Part shown: one piece after another, positions 47,976 to 61,019 of the stretch
Layout: each line of letters opens with the position of its first letter
Position numbering within the stretch: the stretch's first letter is position 1
Source of the DNA: Stenopsyche tienmushanensis
Lineage: Eukaryota > Arthropoda > Insecta > Trichoptera > Stenopsychidae
Length of the DNA: 64,000 nt
NCBI GenBank assembly: GCA_008973525.1
Contig: WACJ01000074.1
Coordinates: forward strand, 744,001 to 808,000
Direction: 5' to 3'
Notes under the pieces: generated by a model
The model's database searches: none
What the model was told of the DNA's origin: nothing
Seen by the model: only the letters and a program-made list of their open reading frames with translations
Translations under genes and position numbers: made by a program

Positions 47976-48772
47976 TCGGTCGAATAACAAGACATAACTA
48001 AAATTTAAATTTAAAAAAATTAACAACTATTTTGAACTTATTTTAGTTTTAAAAAGTTCTCTAGATTATATCCTTTCTAGCGATATGCTACATGGTACCT
48101 AAATCACTCAAAAAATTGTTAAACTTACACATTTGTAAGGGTGATGTGTGAAATGGTCCATAGTCCTTGTGTCCAATCATCCTGTATAGTCCAATCAATC
48201 ATATGTTAAAACGTCAATGAGATTCTAAATGTTCCGTTGTTTGTCGCCTGTCGTTATTTATAGTTTCGTAGAAATATTCAGAAATTTAATTCAAATATTA
48301 AATCGGTTATATTATTTGAGTTTATTTGAGCTTAAATGGATATTAGATTGTTATATAAGGCATATATTCGATTCTAAATACTATGGAAATCATTCGTAAT
48401 CCTAAAGGACATTGATATTAGAGTAGTTTATTGAAGCAAACCAATGACGTATCTAGTACATACTATCTGTAATTTTGATAAGTGCTATATTAATAGCATG
48501 GCCAATATTTGACGATGTTACTGTTAATAAGCAGCAATGTCAAACGTTGACACTTGTGACGTATTCAGCCAAATACGACTGTCAAAGCTGCACACAGTGA
48601 ATGTTAAAGTGAATGTTGTCTAATTAATGAAAAAAGAGGAAGCTTTCTGGGGTTTGGATTGGATAATATTGCAGTATTGTTTGTTATATAATATTCTATC
48701 CATATAAATTTTCATTTAAAAATATAATGTTTACGTCATCAACTATAGTAGATACGTTTGGGCAATGCTTGA

Positions 48773-49069
48773 ATGAACGATATTCCCTTTGAGTCCGATG
48801 TAACCGCAAGTTTACCTAAGAAAAATAATGTATTTTATGCCTCGACGAGAAGCGATGGGGCGTTCGCCCTCAGTAGCGATAGGGCTCCGCAGCCCCGAGA
48901 CGAACTCGCAGCATATGCGACGGAAATTCGTATTTAACCTCTTCCGCAGAGGGGGCGATTATTTATCTCCGACCGTTCATTTGACGACATCAAAAAGGAG
49001 GAATCCTCAAAAAAGGAAGGGAACAAATTAAAACATGGTGAACTTTCCACGCTACAGTTCCTTAAAATG
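48773..49069 (+). pseudogene. Unidentified decayed reading frame, one internal stop
   Basis: From an ATG at 48773, directly after an in-frame TGA, a 54-codon ORF (MNDIPFESDVTASLPKKNNV, then ASTRSDGAFALSSDRAPQPR) ends at TAA 48935. The same frame stays open for another 44 codons (PLPQRGRLFISDRSFDDIKK) to a TAA near 49067-49069. GC is about 50% against roughly 30% around it. The polar, acidic composition looks like real protein but matches nothing I know. Could be a host pseudogene, a lost exon or a transposon ORF. Confidence 0.3.
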
Positions 49070-49074
49070 TAATG

Positions 49075-49150
49075 TGCTGCAAGGTGTAAGAGCTCCCGCT
49101 TCTGCTCACCCAACTAACGCCTGCATGTTCGATCCGATGAAATAATTGGA
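49075..49150 (+). repeat. tRNA-like SINE head
   Basis: AAGGTGTAAGAGCTCCCGCT (A box region of tRNA type) and, 35 bases on, the B box GCATGTTCGATCCGATG. No matching acceptor stem, so a SINE head or tRNA pseudogene. Confidence 0.5.
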
Positions 49151-49226
49151 ACAGGTGATATTTTTGGTTTATATTGCCGTGGAAATGCTAAAATACTCAT
49201 AAATGATCATTTATTTTAACAAGCAT

Positions 49227-49320
49227 TGGATCCTGGACTCTTAATCCAGAAATATGGGTTGAAATTCAGATTTTGAAATATTTCATTATACCAAAGTATT
49301 TGGGAGGTTTAAAATAATAA
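49227..49320 (+). repeat. SINE copy
   Basis: GGATCCTGGACTCTTAATCC, then ATATGGGTTGAAATTCAGAT matches the head of the 3261 copy with a decayed B box. Confidence 0.5.
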
Positions 49321-51824
49321 TAATATGACAGATTTAATATATTATAAGCTATTTAATATGAAGGAGGAAATCTTCTTTTAATATCTATATCAATCACTAC
49401 ACTCCCCCATGATTTCCTTTATAGGAAGGGGGTGGGGTGACAAACCATAAATATGCAACAGTCTTCATTTGCATGCAGCAATAAATTTCTTTGTTGGCCA
49501 TCAACAACATCACAAAGTAAGTGGCAAATGATGGGTGGAGTCATTACGGGTGAGTTACACGAATGAAGCGAATATGAAGTAACCATACATTTCCATACGA
49601 AAACCATTCCAACCACACCGTGTCGGTCACCAATTTTTTGTGAGATATTTATTGCACCACTGAAAACTGCATTCCAGCACAGGCACATATCGCTTTGTGC
49701 TACATTCTAAGAAGAACAATTAAATTTAATTTATGAGCTTGTTCTTTTTAGCGAGCTCCATTTGCACTCACTTCTTGCGGAGGATAATTTGGATGTAAAA
49801 AAGTTTGAATGGCATTTGACCTTTTCATGTTGAGCTTATTACAGGTGTAAGAAACGAGGTTAATTGTCAATTTTTGTATACAATAGCCCTCGAGTGAAAC
49901 TTTTTATTGTCAGAAGCAACTAAATAGCGCTTCCATTCTCGCTGGGACTCTTTTCATGAACGGATTTTTTTTCGCGTTTCAAATTTAAACTTTTACAATT
50001 ATTAAATCCGAAACTATTTATTTTGCAATAGTAGCTTGATTTTTTTAACAAAATGATGAGAAAATCATAGTCATAAAATTTCACAAGCTTAAATATACAT
50101 TTTTATACATATAAGAGCATATAATTAATGGTGGAGATTATTCTTTGCAAAGATAAATGCACATCTTGCTCCACAACAATGAGTTTTATATTGCACCATC
50201 ATTGTTTCTGTCTCATTATAAATTAGTTGTTGATATTTATTATTTATAAATGATTTTGTTACTTTGTGCTACTTCATGAAAAGATTGCAATAAAACGATT
50301 CCAAACGAAGGAGATCTTTTTTTAAAATGAAAATACATCCTATGAACTTATTTAGTGATGTGTTATAAGCATGTGTCTGACCTTAAATTTCAGGCAATTT
50401 AAGAACGTCCTTTTTTTAATGTAAGCTGATTTTAATTAAACTTTTATATTCGAACCATTTTAGTACACAGTTTTTTTTAAATTGGTATTTTCCTTCAGCA
50501 CAATATGTTTTTCAGCATTTTGCTTAAAATTAGTTGAACATTTACAGTGCCCGATGTTCTATTAAATTCATTAAAGTCTTTAATTAAATAAATTGTGTAC
50601 TTATTCTGAATCTAATTTTTAGTAGCAAGTTGAAAATGATTATACTGAAACATATATATATGTTAATATATCATATAAAACTTGTATTTCTATTACATTT
50701 AGCTCAATTATTTAATTTGTCTTATACTCACAAAGCTAAGAACTTATTCAGTTTTTAAGTATTAAAAAATGTTATTCATATAAACATCACTTTATACAAT
50801 TTCTCGGCATCTTACAGATAGTTTTTCAATTCAGTTGCTGTAGAAAGACACTGGATTTTTAGGAAAAGAACGTAAAAGGTCATATACCGAAACTCTGATG
50901 TATTATATTTAATTCATATTTATTTATTATTTTCATATAAAAAGTAACTTTTATCATGTAAGAATGTATAAAGCATCTTAGGTTGACGCTAAATCTTTGA
51001 GAGTTCTTCCGTTAAGCGTGGATTATCTAGTTTAGTTGTAAAAGTCATTGCTTTCGAAGGGCGTTAAGTCTCATTCGTTTTAAGCCACGAGAAATTCGCA
51101 ATGAAAAGATCAAGCGAAATCATAAAATATAGTATTTTTAATACAGATCTTTAAAAAAATCTCTCCATATTCGATATTAAATAATTATGTATTCAAACAT
51201 CAGCGATATAAATAACAAATCGGAAGTCTTCAAACAGTAGAGAAACATCAAACGTAAGACATCTCCGTTACTAGCTATGAATTATTTATGTTTCGCTAAT
51301 GTTTAAGAACTTTTTATATTAAAGGAAGTTGCGAATTTGTCGACAAACAAAAAACAGGGCTTCCGACCGAAAATTCCAAACGGAAATTCTGAATAAATGA
51401 GTTGAATTGCGTGTTTCTATCGGTATTCCTTCTCTGTCCCAATGCGAAAGAGTTACATTATCCTAATTTTGAAAGGTACTATTATGTCTTTGTAATAGCT
51501 AAGTCTGCGATAAGACACCTCGGAGGTCTAAATTATAATAATGGCTTTATAAATAGTTGATCATTAAGGTGGCCTTTATGTAGGCATGCGATTAAAGCGC
51601 GTTCTCCTCCTGCATTAATGCCCAATTTGAAGAACGATGGCGTCGTCAACAGACTCGCTAATTCAATAATAATATAACTTGAACGTCGATCAAAATAACA
51701 CGTCAATTTGTATGATAATTAGTTTGATACATAAATTTCGATCTATTTCTGCTTTGCGAGTTTAAGTTTAATTATTTTGTGAATAAAAAAATCAAAATTG
51801 TTCGTAGGAAAAAGTTCACCGTAC
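49321..51824. other. Intergenic stretch with possible conserved non-coding patch
   Basis: No genes. 49400-49700 has raised GC, an octamer ATTTGCAT within CTTCATTTGCATGCAG near 49465, and several open frames without motifs; it may be regulatory. The rest is AT-rich. Confidence 0.35.
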
Positions 51825-51955
51825 CCGAAAAATTGGGACGTTGGAAGTATTAATATTTACAATTGATTGTCTCGATCCCAAGACATAACCTGATTTCCTG
51901 AATCTGAGAAATTAAATACTTAGGGGATTAATAATGTCATGCAGACCTGCCTATG
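51825..51955 (+). repeat. SINE copy
   Basis: TTGGAAGTATTAATATTTAC, then CCTGATTTCCTGAATCTGAG, AAATACTT and TAATGTCATGCAGACCTGC parallels copies at 9010 and 3261. Confidence 0.55.
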
Positions 51956-52124
51956 ACTTACTAGATTTATAAAAATATTTTTTACAAAGTCCGATCTCAT
52001 AAAAAAAACCCATTCAATTAACCCTATTTCAGCTTAAACATATGCGAAAGACGATGAGAAATCCTCACATGAAAAAATATTTTCCTTAAAAGTTTCCTAT
52101 GAAGACCGTCCATAACTGAATATA

Positions 52125-53099
52125 TTAGGTCGGTGTATGAGAAACGTCGTATTTTAATATCGTCGTACTGTAATATATTATTTTTAACCAACTTTGTTAA
52201 CATCTGTGCTTAATTTTGGCTTTGTATTATATAAAGGAGGGTTTAATGTTTGCTAAATTTAGATCTGGGAATTTGTCAAAAACTGATGAAGAAAGAGCGG
52301 GGCGCCCTTCAACCATCGATGATGATGTCCTAAATGCAATACTTGAAGCTGATCCCCGCCAAAATACAAAGTGCATCACAATGAAGATGGATATCAATCA
52401 ATATATGGTGATGAAGCATCTGAATTGCATTGGAGTGGTTTTAAGTACGACATTTGGGTCCTGCACAACTCCAGTCACCCACAAACATACTAAACCGAGT
52501 AACCACATGTGTTTCTTTGTTTGTGAGACAAAAGCATGAACCACTTGTGCATCAACTGGTGATAAGGGATGAAAAATAGGTTGTCTATAACAATAAAACT
52601 AGGAAACGACACTCCCAACTACTCATAAGACAGAGCTTAATTTAAAAAATGTTTTGTTTTTATGGCATATGAAGAACATTTTTTATTGCGAATTATTACA
52701 ACCAAACAATTAATGCTGAGAAATATTTTGAATAGCTGCGAAGATAAACTCGATACTCGTAAAAATAACGACCTGAACTAATCAATCATAATGGTGTCGT
52801 CTTCCATTACGACAATGCGCACCCTTATTCTGCAACGATAACACAGCATAAATTAAAGGAGCTCAATTGAGCTTCTCTACAAAATTATTTAATAACAGAT
52901 GAGATGCAAACAGCATTAGACATGTTTTTTGCATCGAAATCCGAAAGTTTTTTATTCTAATAGGATTAAAAAGATGATAGAATAATGAGAGTCATTAGCA
53001 ATAATGGGAATTATTTAATAGATTGATTAATTTTTTTTTCTAAAAATAATAGTTTATGTTTTCTTGAAAATATACGACGTTATTTATGCATCAACCTAA
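52125..53099 (+). mobile_element. mariner element with both ends, 975 bp, decayed
   Basis: Ends TTAGGTCGGTGTATGAG and (reverse complement) TTAGGTTGATGCATAAATAA, TA on both sides (52123-52124, 53100-53101). The transposase keeps the HTH part: FAKFRSGNLSKTDEERAGRP, DDDVLNAILEADPRQ, then HLNCIG. WVPHEL is lost. The second catalytic D is present in VFHYDNAHPYSATITQ. The block that should hold HPPYSPDLAPSDY with the third D is deleted, and MFFASKSESFLF of the C-terminus follows. Multiple stops. Dead copy of a separate mariner subfamily. Confidence 0.9.
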
Positions 53100-53639
53100 T
53101 AGATACGCCATCTTAAGTCGAAATGTCTTTTTAGTTTTACTTTCCATGTTTTGTAATTATTATTGTTTGGATATTTGTTTTGGTTGTAAAGTTAATGATG
53201 AATGATCCGGAAAAAAATCATAATAAAGAACATCTTCTCATAATGAACAATTGACAATTGGAGGAAATTTATTTCATTGAAAATCTGATTCATCACTGCT
53301 GCTGTAAACCCCGAAGATTCTTGTTGTATCAGAGTCTATGATGGTATAGAAACAGAGCTCTTGTTCGTTTTGCTGTTTTTATTGGTTGTTTGAACTACAC
53401 AATACATATTTTCTTTACATCTACCAGCTTACGCTAATCAATACTACTTTTAAATTAATTTTATCAAGTTTTTTTTTACATTTTTAATGGCTGTAACTTT
53501 ACGCCATATTCCACATAGAGACAAAACATCGAGTATGAGATGAATCCGTTCTCAATTGTGTTCTTCAAAAGGCAATTTCAATGTGTCAAGTGCCAATCTG
53601 GTTAATGCCCTCCTCTCCCTTATTATTCCTAAACCATAG

Positions 53640-53890
53640 ATACTAAGAAGGATCACACAAAAAACCTTATTTGAACTAGAGGATTAAAATAATGATCACC
53701 CAATTTAATCGTTTGGGTGCCAAACAGAGTTATATATTTGCGAGATAAATAAAACATTAAAGCATTGAGTGTTTTTTCATTTAGTCTGGATCTAGTTTTG
53801 GAAGCCAGGAAACTTGCTGCTGAAAATGCACGTTCAGCAAGGATTAAAACTCGCAAAATTCCCGATTTCCCAACAAATTATTTATTTCCG
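53640..53890 (-). pseudogene. hAT transposase C-terminal dimerisation region
   Basis: The minus strand reads LILAERAFSAASFLASKTRS, then RLNEKTLNALMFYLSRKY. This is the hAT family (HATC) dimerisation motif 'AERvFSaAg....k.Rs.L..e.l..Llfl'. Only this end remains; the DDE core and BED finger are not visible. Confidence 0.75.
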
Positions 53891-54094
53891 TCGCTGCAGA
53901 TGAATACTCATATACTATAATACTTTGGTGTAATTCGTAATTATATTACGAAGGAATACAAAAAATCTGAATCTTGTATCTATTGTATTTCATATCGGTA
54001 TTCCCATTATTAGAGTCGAGGTGTAGTAAATACATCACCGGTAAGGTAGGCTAATATAACAATTTCAAAAACATATATGTACTCTATATATGTA

Positions 54095-54161
54095 TACGTA
54101 GATTAGACAGTTACTGCCCTTAGGCGTCGCCTAAGCTCGCCAATTAGTAGTTACGCCACTG
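54095..54161 (-). mobile_element. hAT-type transposon end
   Basis: The minus strand starts CAGTGGCGTAACTACTAATT and GGCGAGCTTAGGCGACGCC, the CAGtGGCGtAac terminus typical of many hAT elements. It is close to the hAT transposase remnant on the same strand, so both may derive from one collapsed element; the partner end was not found. Confidence 0.5.
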
Positions 54162-56759
54162 TTTTCAAGAGTCCAGATTTCGGCGGGAGTGTCTCGTGGT
54201 GTGCGATTTCTGTTAGATAAAAAAAATCAATCCAGAATTTTTCGGAACTACGTTTATTAACCCTAGGATTTATGAGCACCTGAAACTGTCCGGGATCCTG
54301 GCATTGGATTCCCTAGTCAAAAGTGATGCGATAGCACAATTTACGTCGTTTCTGCCTATATTTTGTTTTGTATTTAATAGTTTCATATAAAACTATGCCC
54401 AAAAAAAGTTAATGAAAATGGTTTGTATTTTTATGTGCTACAAATTTGTCTGTTATGGTTTTTCATTTATTTGTTTCTGTGCGATTTGCTAAATTTTTCG
54501 TAACACATAAAAGGTTAAATATAAACATATCAATTCACATTCAACATAAAATCTACTGGAATAGCATCGAAAAAATCGATATATCGATATGTGGTCATAT
54601 CGAAATAAATTTTTTGCCTCAATAAATAAGACATAGGACCAGAATAAAATAAAGAAGTTTTTAAATTCAGTCGACATCGGTCTTAGTTCTACCAAACTGC
54701 ATTAGTACCACAAAAATTTAAATATTTTGCACAAAGCACATTTAAATATTTTGTGTAGCTGCGTAGATTTCTACTTAAAAATATATTAGATTTATTGGAA
54801 TTAGATTTTCATCAAAGAGCAAACTAAAAAAACAAGCATTTAAAATGGAATCTGAGTTATGCGCTATTATATACAATGAATTCGAGTAAATTCAATATTT
54901 CATTCAATTTGTTTTCATAAAAAAATATGAGAATAACTTTTAAGAAAAAAAATTGGACGTGATTTATGGATCATCTGTATAATGAAACGCTTTTTATTAC
55001 TAGCGTGATGCTAATTATCTGACTGGAAATAAATTTCTTGATGATATACTATGAAAACCACCGCAAAACAAACGCGTATTATGTATTAAATCATCCCCTA
55101 ATACTATGAAAATTATCTATGTGAAATAAATTTAAGAAGAACAAGATGGAATCTTAAAATGGAATAATTAATTACCCGAAATTACCAAAAAATTCCAACA
55201 AAATTATCTAGAATTATGAGTAATGATGATAAAATGAGAACCCATTCAGATCATCATTTAGACCACAATGATTGATGTTAGCTGATATTTGCTCGATTTA
55301 TTGGTACATTAATGGCATTATATATACGATCATATTCATTTTTAAGAATATCAAATGTATTCTGTTAAATCATGAACAGGGTTCAGTGTTTTTAATAAGT
55401 GTCCTTTTACCGAGCGGCCTAAAATTTATTTCACAACATAAGCTAATTGCAATCCTTTCTTTCAGGATTCGTATCAAAAATGACTTTATCCTTTTTCTGA
55501 TAAAGCTGTGCTCTCAAAGTCTGATAAACTTCAAACGAAATTACATTTTAAAAGGCTCAAACAAAGCACATATCGAAGGCTTTTCTAGGTACATCCTCTT
55601 TAATAAGAGCTAAGTGCCGACCCGCACAGTTCTTTTATTGAGCTTCATCCCTTATCATTTTTTTTTTGTGAATGCATTAGAAAGACTTTTTATAGACATC
55701 ATATGACATGATCTCAAACGTATGCGGCCTGATGTATAATATAGTAATTTTATAAAAAAAGCGCGCGAATTTTAAGTGGTCTTCTATTCTTCCGTATACA
55801 AGCAAACAATCTATCTGCCTTTTTGTGAAGGAGTTTGTAGATAGAAACCGATATTCAAATATTTACGAAATCGCGCTGAAAGAGTGCACCACATTTAAGC
55901 ACTATATTTTGCCTGCCGGCAAAGTGAGAAATATGGGATGGCAGCCTTTTAAGCTTTCTACAAACATTCTCGATGGATTTCGTTCACTCAATAGCTATAT
56001 GAGCTTTTACATTTGGGATATTTTGATTTTTGTATGCTCCATTTGAGCTAAATTACGTCTCATCGAATCATAGTTACGTCAAAGCTAATTCTAACATCCT
56101 TGAGCCTCCTTCGACCTAAGGAAAAGTGTTTGAAAAGGTCTTCCGCTAATTGCTTGCAAAGACAATTGTCGACAACAAGATGGCATGCTTCGAATTAGCA
56201 TTGTATATTTTATTCAAATACATACTATGATGTCGCTTTATAGAGCATTGAGCAAATAAATTCATTGTCTAGTATCTAAATTAATGGACGATAGGACAAC
56301 ATAAAGTTTTTCGATTATTTTTTGACGATATAAGATTTAAATGTATTTAAGTTTTTTCATATAAATTCGCAAAAATCACCGACTGCAGTGTTAGGGTTTC
56401 TAAAATAGTTGGCAAATGTAAAGTGTTAAGTTCCTTAAACTTTAGACAATTAACTTAGATTGAGTGCAATTAGACCATAGTTCCTTACTTGCATCTAATT
56501 TTTAGTTTAGCAATTAAAATAAGGTGCTAATGTTGCGCAATTCAAATCACCCTTAAATAACACGAGAATATCCGAATCGAGAATCACTATTGAAATCATT
56601 TAGTTGATGATAGAATCGAATGAAAAATGTTGATTGAATAAAAAATGTCCAACACATTTATAAGATCATCACATTAAATAATGGGTGATAATAATTTGAT
56701 TTGACAAAACAAATACTTCATAAAGCAGAAGACAATTTTTTTCATGTGATAGTTGAATC
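54162..56759. other. Intergenic stretch
   Basis: No recognised gene. A somewhat GC-richer, open segment at 55825-56046 (plus; 73 codons, contains HYILPAGKVRNMGWQPF) and the frame 55272-55613 have no family signature. Confidence 0.35.
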
Positions 56760-57080
56760 AGTATTGAATAATACATTTCTGTAATGAAAGCAGCTTTGAA
56801 TAGATGTGTGGCTAAATTACTTGAGCATGAGCTCTCTTCAGATTTTCTTTTCCGACAAGATAACGCACCATGCCATAAATTCCAGAAACTCCCAATTATT
56901 TCAGGAGAAGGACGATACGGCTGTTAGAATGGTCTGCTTAATCACCAGCCCTAAATCCTATTGAACACTCGTGAAGAGTGCTAAATGACAATCGAATGAA
57001 GCATGCATGCTCCATAAAACCCAATCAATACATAAAAATAAAGGAAAAAGAGCAAAAGTAATGCCAGTTTACTGTCATAT
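56760..57080 (+). pseudogene. Tc1-like transposase, C-terminal fragment
   Basis: Reads LFRQDNAPCHKFQKL (second catalytic D) and, after a frameshift, LEWSA, a stop, SPALNPIEHS, matching Tc1 'fqqDNaPcH' and 'l.WPaqSPDLNPIEhlW' (catalytic E retained). A stop replaces Q and D is A in SPDLNP. No ends found; N-terminal parts absent. Confidence 0.8.
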
Positions 57081-57984
57081 TTTAGAAAATCGGGAATTGT
57101 TATATGACGCGCTAAAAATATAATGCAAAAATAAAAATAGTGGAAAGCGTGTAGATCTCGTACATATTGTTAATTGGGCCTAGAGGAGTACTTCAATAAT
57201 TAAAGCTTCCACCCTAACAATAAAATTTTACGTAACAAAATGAATATGCAGATTACAAAAATTTGCAATATGATTTTATTCATTTTAATAATTAAGTTTA
57301 TTCTTTATAATACAAGTAATTATCCTGGGCAATATTGACTATTGAAAAATGATTTAACTCAGCAAAGAATATGGTGATATCAAAATTATTGGTTTTATAT
57401 GCAAGGCGAAAATTTTGGCTTTCTTAGTTATCCGATGTTTTCTTCATTTGTAATTCTGCTTAATGTGAAAAGCTGCAGGACGTAGATTATCTCCATAACA
57501 GACTATTCTTGGGATAAATCATTTTTATTTGATAGTTTCTCATTGTCTTTTACACATGGATAAATTTGTTAGTACGGTGTAATTTATTTTCATGCCTTAA
57601 AATTAAACCATATATTATATTTAATAAGAAAAGTACAAATCCAAGAAAGTTACATTGAATAGTCTTTCTTATTGATTGAAATTTATTGTAAGTACAAAAT
57701 ACTAAGTACAACTATTGTATATGAGGGGTTGCGATTTGAATCATCACCCTAAAAGCTTCCGATTATGAAAACTTTAGATAAAATCTCCATTTAAATATAA
57801 CTTAATGGTTTTTTTCAAAATTATACATTAAAAACTCTCTATTTTAAAGAAAAAACTTTTTTTAAACAAAAATTAAATTTGCTTCTTTGATTGCAAAGAA
57901 TTTATAGTGATAATACATCTTTTCTCTCTTTAGACGAAAAAAGGATGCATGTTGTTAAGTTAATAAGAATTTCATAAGATCTCA
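57081..57984. other. AT-rich intergenic stretch
   Basis: Nothing recognisable. Confidence 0.45.
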
Positions 57985-59420
57985 GATGTGTCCACCTAGA
58001 CACTGTATTAAAAAAGAGAACTTTCAACGATTTTATAACACCCTTGGAAATAAATTCATCGCTGGTGGTAATTATAACGCCAAACATGGGGCCAACACAA
58101 TGGGACTAGAGACTGATAACTACCAAAAGACGAGAGTTATACAAGGCAATCACTGCGTTGAATCTCATTATTGTATCGTCATATCAACCCACGTACTGAC
58201 CAACTGACAAAAAAAATCTCAGACACTATTGACTTTTTTGTAATAAAAGGAATATCAGCAAACTACTTCGAGGCAGAATCCAGTCTCGGTCTGTCCTCCG
58301 ATCATTCTCCCGTCATAGTCACGATGAGCAGTCAAGTAAGGAAAATACCAAAGCCTTAACCAATAACCGCACAAACTGGAAGTCTTTTGCAAACTAATTG
58401 ACAACCATTTGACGACAAACATACCCCTCAAAACGAAAAAGAACCACATTGACGCAGTTGAATTTTTCAGCTCCACTCTGCCGGGAGCCGCAAGGAATGC
58501 AACTCCGGAATAGACGCAAAAAAATAACAAAGAACTGTTATGCACAATAATCAAACAGAAAAATGCAGAAAAACGAAAAAGAAGAAAACATTGGCAAATA
58601 ACGAGATCGCCGGAAAATAAAAAAAACTAAGCCGTGTTATAAAAAATCTTAAAAATGCCATCACCAAAAACAAAAATGAAGCAATCAGCGACTACCTCAA
58701 CAGGCTAACCGCCACTGAAGCCACAGAATACTCGCTGTAAAAAGCTACAAAATACCTAAAACGACCCCAAGTAACATCACCGCCTATCAAAAAGGAAAAC
58801 AGAGAATGGGCTAGAAAAAGCGAGGAAAAAGCACAAATATTCGCTAGTCATTTGATAGAAGTATTCACTCAACATAAAAACATGAATACTTCCGAATTCG
58901 AAGATGAGATTCACCAGCCGCCAAATACAAAAAAATCAACCATTTGCGATAAAAAAATCACAAGGCGAGAAGTCAGATCAGTCATAGCAAAGGTCGACAT
59001 AAAAATATCGTCTAGCTACAATCTCATTACGGGAACAATGTTAAAGAGAAGAACTCCCTTCTAAAAGATTTAAGTTCTTTGTACAAACATTCAATGCGGT
59101 ACTAAATATGGGTTATTTCCCCCCGCAATGGAAAGTGGATAAGATTATCCACTTCTTCTAGAATCTCTTCTTCTTCAAGATCTTCAAGCCCGGCAAGGAT
59201 ATACATGATGTCAAATCATACAGATCCATCAGCTTACTCCTAATAATTTTCAAACTTTTTAAAACACTACTACTGAAAACCATACCCAAAAATACAAAAA
59301 AATATTGAAGACGCACCCCAATCGCCTTGTTGAAGAGCCAATCAGCCAAGCCTCCGGAACGCGTAGGCTGAAAAGATGTATGGTTCATGACCTGGACAAA
59401 AGATTTGAATGAATGAACAT
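57985..59420 (+). pseudogene. Jockey-like LINE: endonuclease and RT remnants
   Basis: In order on the plus strand: CPPRH..KKENFQRFYNTLG and FIAGGNYNAKHG, the EN segment whose family form is GGDYNAKH (D to N here); SSLGLSSDHSPVIVTM, the EN C-terminal SDH motif; the linker KATKYLKRPQVTSPPIKKEN and EEKAQIFASHLIEVF; REVRSVIAKVDIKISSSYNL (RT approach); NMGYFPPQWKVDKIIHF; FKPGKDIHDVKSYRSISLL (RT block 3). Frameshifts and stops break it repeatedly, and the RT active site (YADD) is not visible. The gag-like ORF1 is absent, so it is 5'-truncated. GC is higher than the surroundings. Confidence 0.85.
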
Positions 59421-61019
59421 TAAGTCCTCATTCATGAACGGGGACCTATATGAATCAGCAACGCCATAAGAAGACCTGAATGTCCCTCAACGGATAGATT
59501 GTTTAAAAAAAACCAAATTCACAGATAGATATGCAAATTGCAATTAGCACGAAAGCTTCTCGTTTTTGATAAAATCATTAAAGGATAGCAGAAATAGAGG
59601 CAATTAATATTTGCATATTTTTGACTGAGCCTTTTTAACTCAATTAATTCACCTGCAGTATTGTATTTGATACAATATCTGGATTCAAAAGCGAACAAAT
59701 TAGCTCGTTCATTTTCAATTGCAATGACACTAAATAGAGTTGTTAAGCAATCATCTTCACACATTATTTTTAAATTAAAATTAAATCCATTTTTCTCTTA
59801 TTTTAGCCACTGCCGAAAAAATCAATGTGAGTTAACTTCTGAGTCTAGAAAAGTGACTAATTTGCTGCAATAATAAAACAATGACAATTTCGCCACTTTT
59901 TTTATACGTATTAAAATAATCTTATCGTAATTTAGCAATGTGTAAAAAGCAATGGGAAGCCATCATATGGTAATCCTTTATTTTTTTAAAAAAAAAATAG
60001 ATTTAATAACGGCAAAAAGGAGAAATATAACAGCATTGCAATTTATAACGTAAAAAAAAATTTGGAATATAACATATTTTAGCTTTAATAAATCATTGCA
60101 ATATCAATATTGACCTAATAAAAAATGAATTAATAAACATAAACATTTTTAATTACAATCTATAAAAAATAATTAAATACTCTCTAAAAGAACGAGAGCA
60201 TTTTTTTTGAATTGTTTAGTAGTAACTATTAACTGCACGAGGCTGAGTTTACTAATTAATAAATAAGGCGCAGTTTATATTTCAGCGGTATTCGATTCAG
60301 ACTTTAATCATCTCAATTAACCCGTTTCGCGAATAATTATCGATTGAAAAACTTGTATTCCCCCACTTGCTGATTTATTTAGTGAATAACTAACGAATTC
60401 ATCCAAAGTTTTCATCGCCATTTAGCTATAAAAATTGTTTTTGAAAATCTTTCCTCTTACCTAACGTAATGAATAATATAATATGCATTTAGAATACTGA
60501 GAACAAGTCGAAATACAATTAAGAAAAGGAATATTGACGGTGTTTGCTGGTATGAGTGGAGCTTTTAAGGTTCCCTTTTAAGGCCTCGAAGTTTTCAGTA
60601 AATACTCCACTTTCCTTTTTATATAATTAAAGCAATTTCAACAGGTAGGCCTTGTCCCTGTCGATATTTTGTCATTATAGCTGTCGATCAATGATTCTTA
60701 AAAAGGCATTTCCCACGATTTTCGAGCAGATTGAACAATATAACAAGTCTTAAAATTTCTGAAAGTCGTCGAATATATCACAGACGAAACTTCACCATTA
60801 ATAAATTTTATTATCTGACGGAATATAAAAAAATCAACGATTAGGATATTACAAAAATATGATATCCACAAATTGGCAGGATTGTCTCAGTACAAAATTA
60901 TTGCTTGTACTAGCTGGTATTTTACTACATATATGTTATAAAATAAAGTTTTCATAGTTTGTAAAATATCTTGGATTATATTAACTGATTATAATTATTA
61001 GAATCTATCCACAGGCACA
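59421..61019. other. AT-rich spacer between two LINE copies
   Basis: No features; several A or T homopolymer runs near 59980-60050. Confidence 0.45.

Noticed and set aside
55272..55613. 113-codon plus-strand frame
   Set aside because: Low-complexity hydrophobic sequence typical of AT-rich DNA; no motif.
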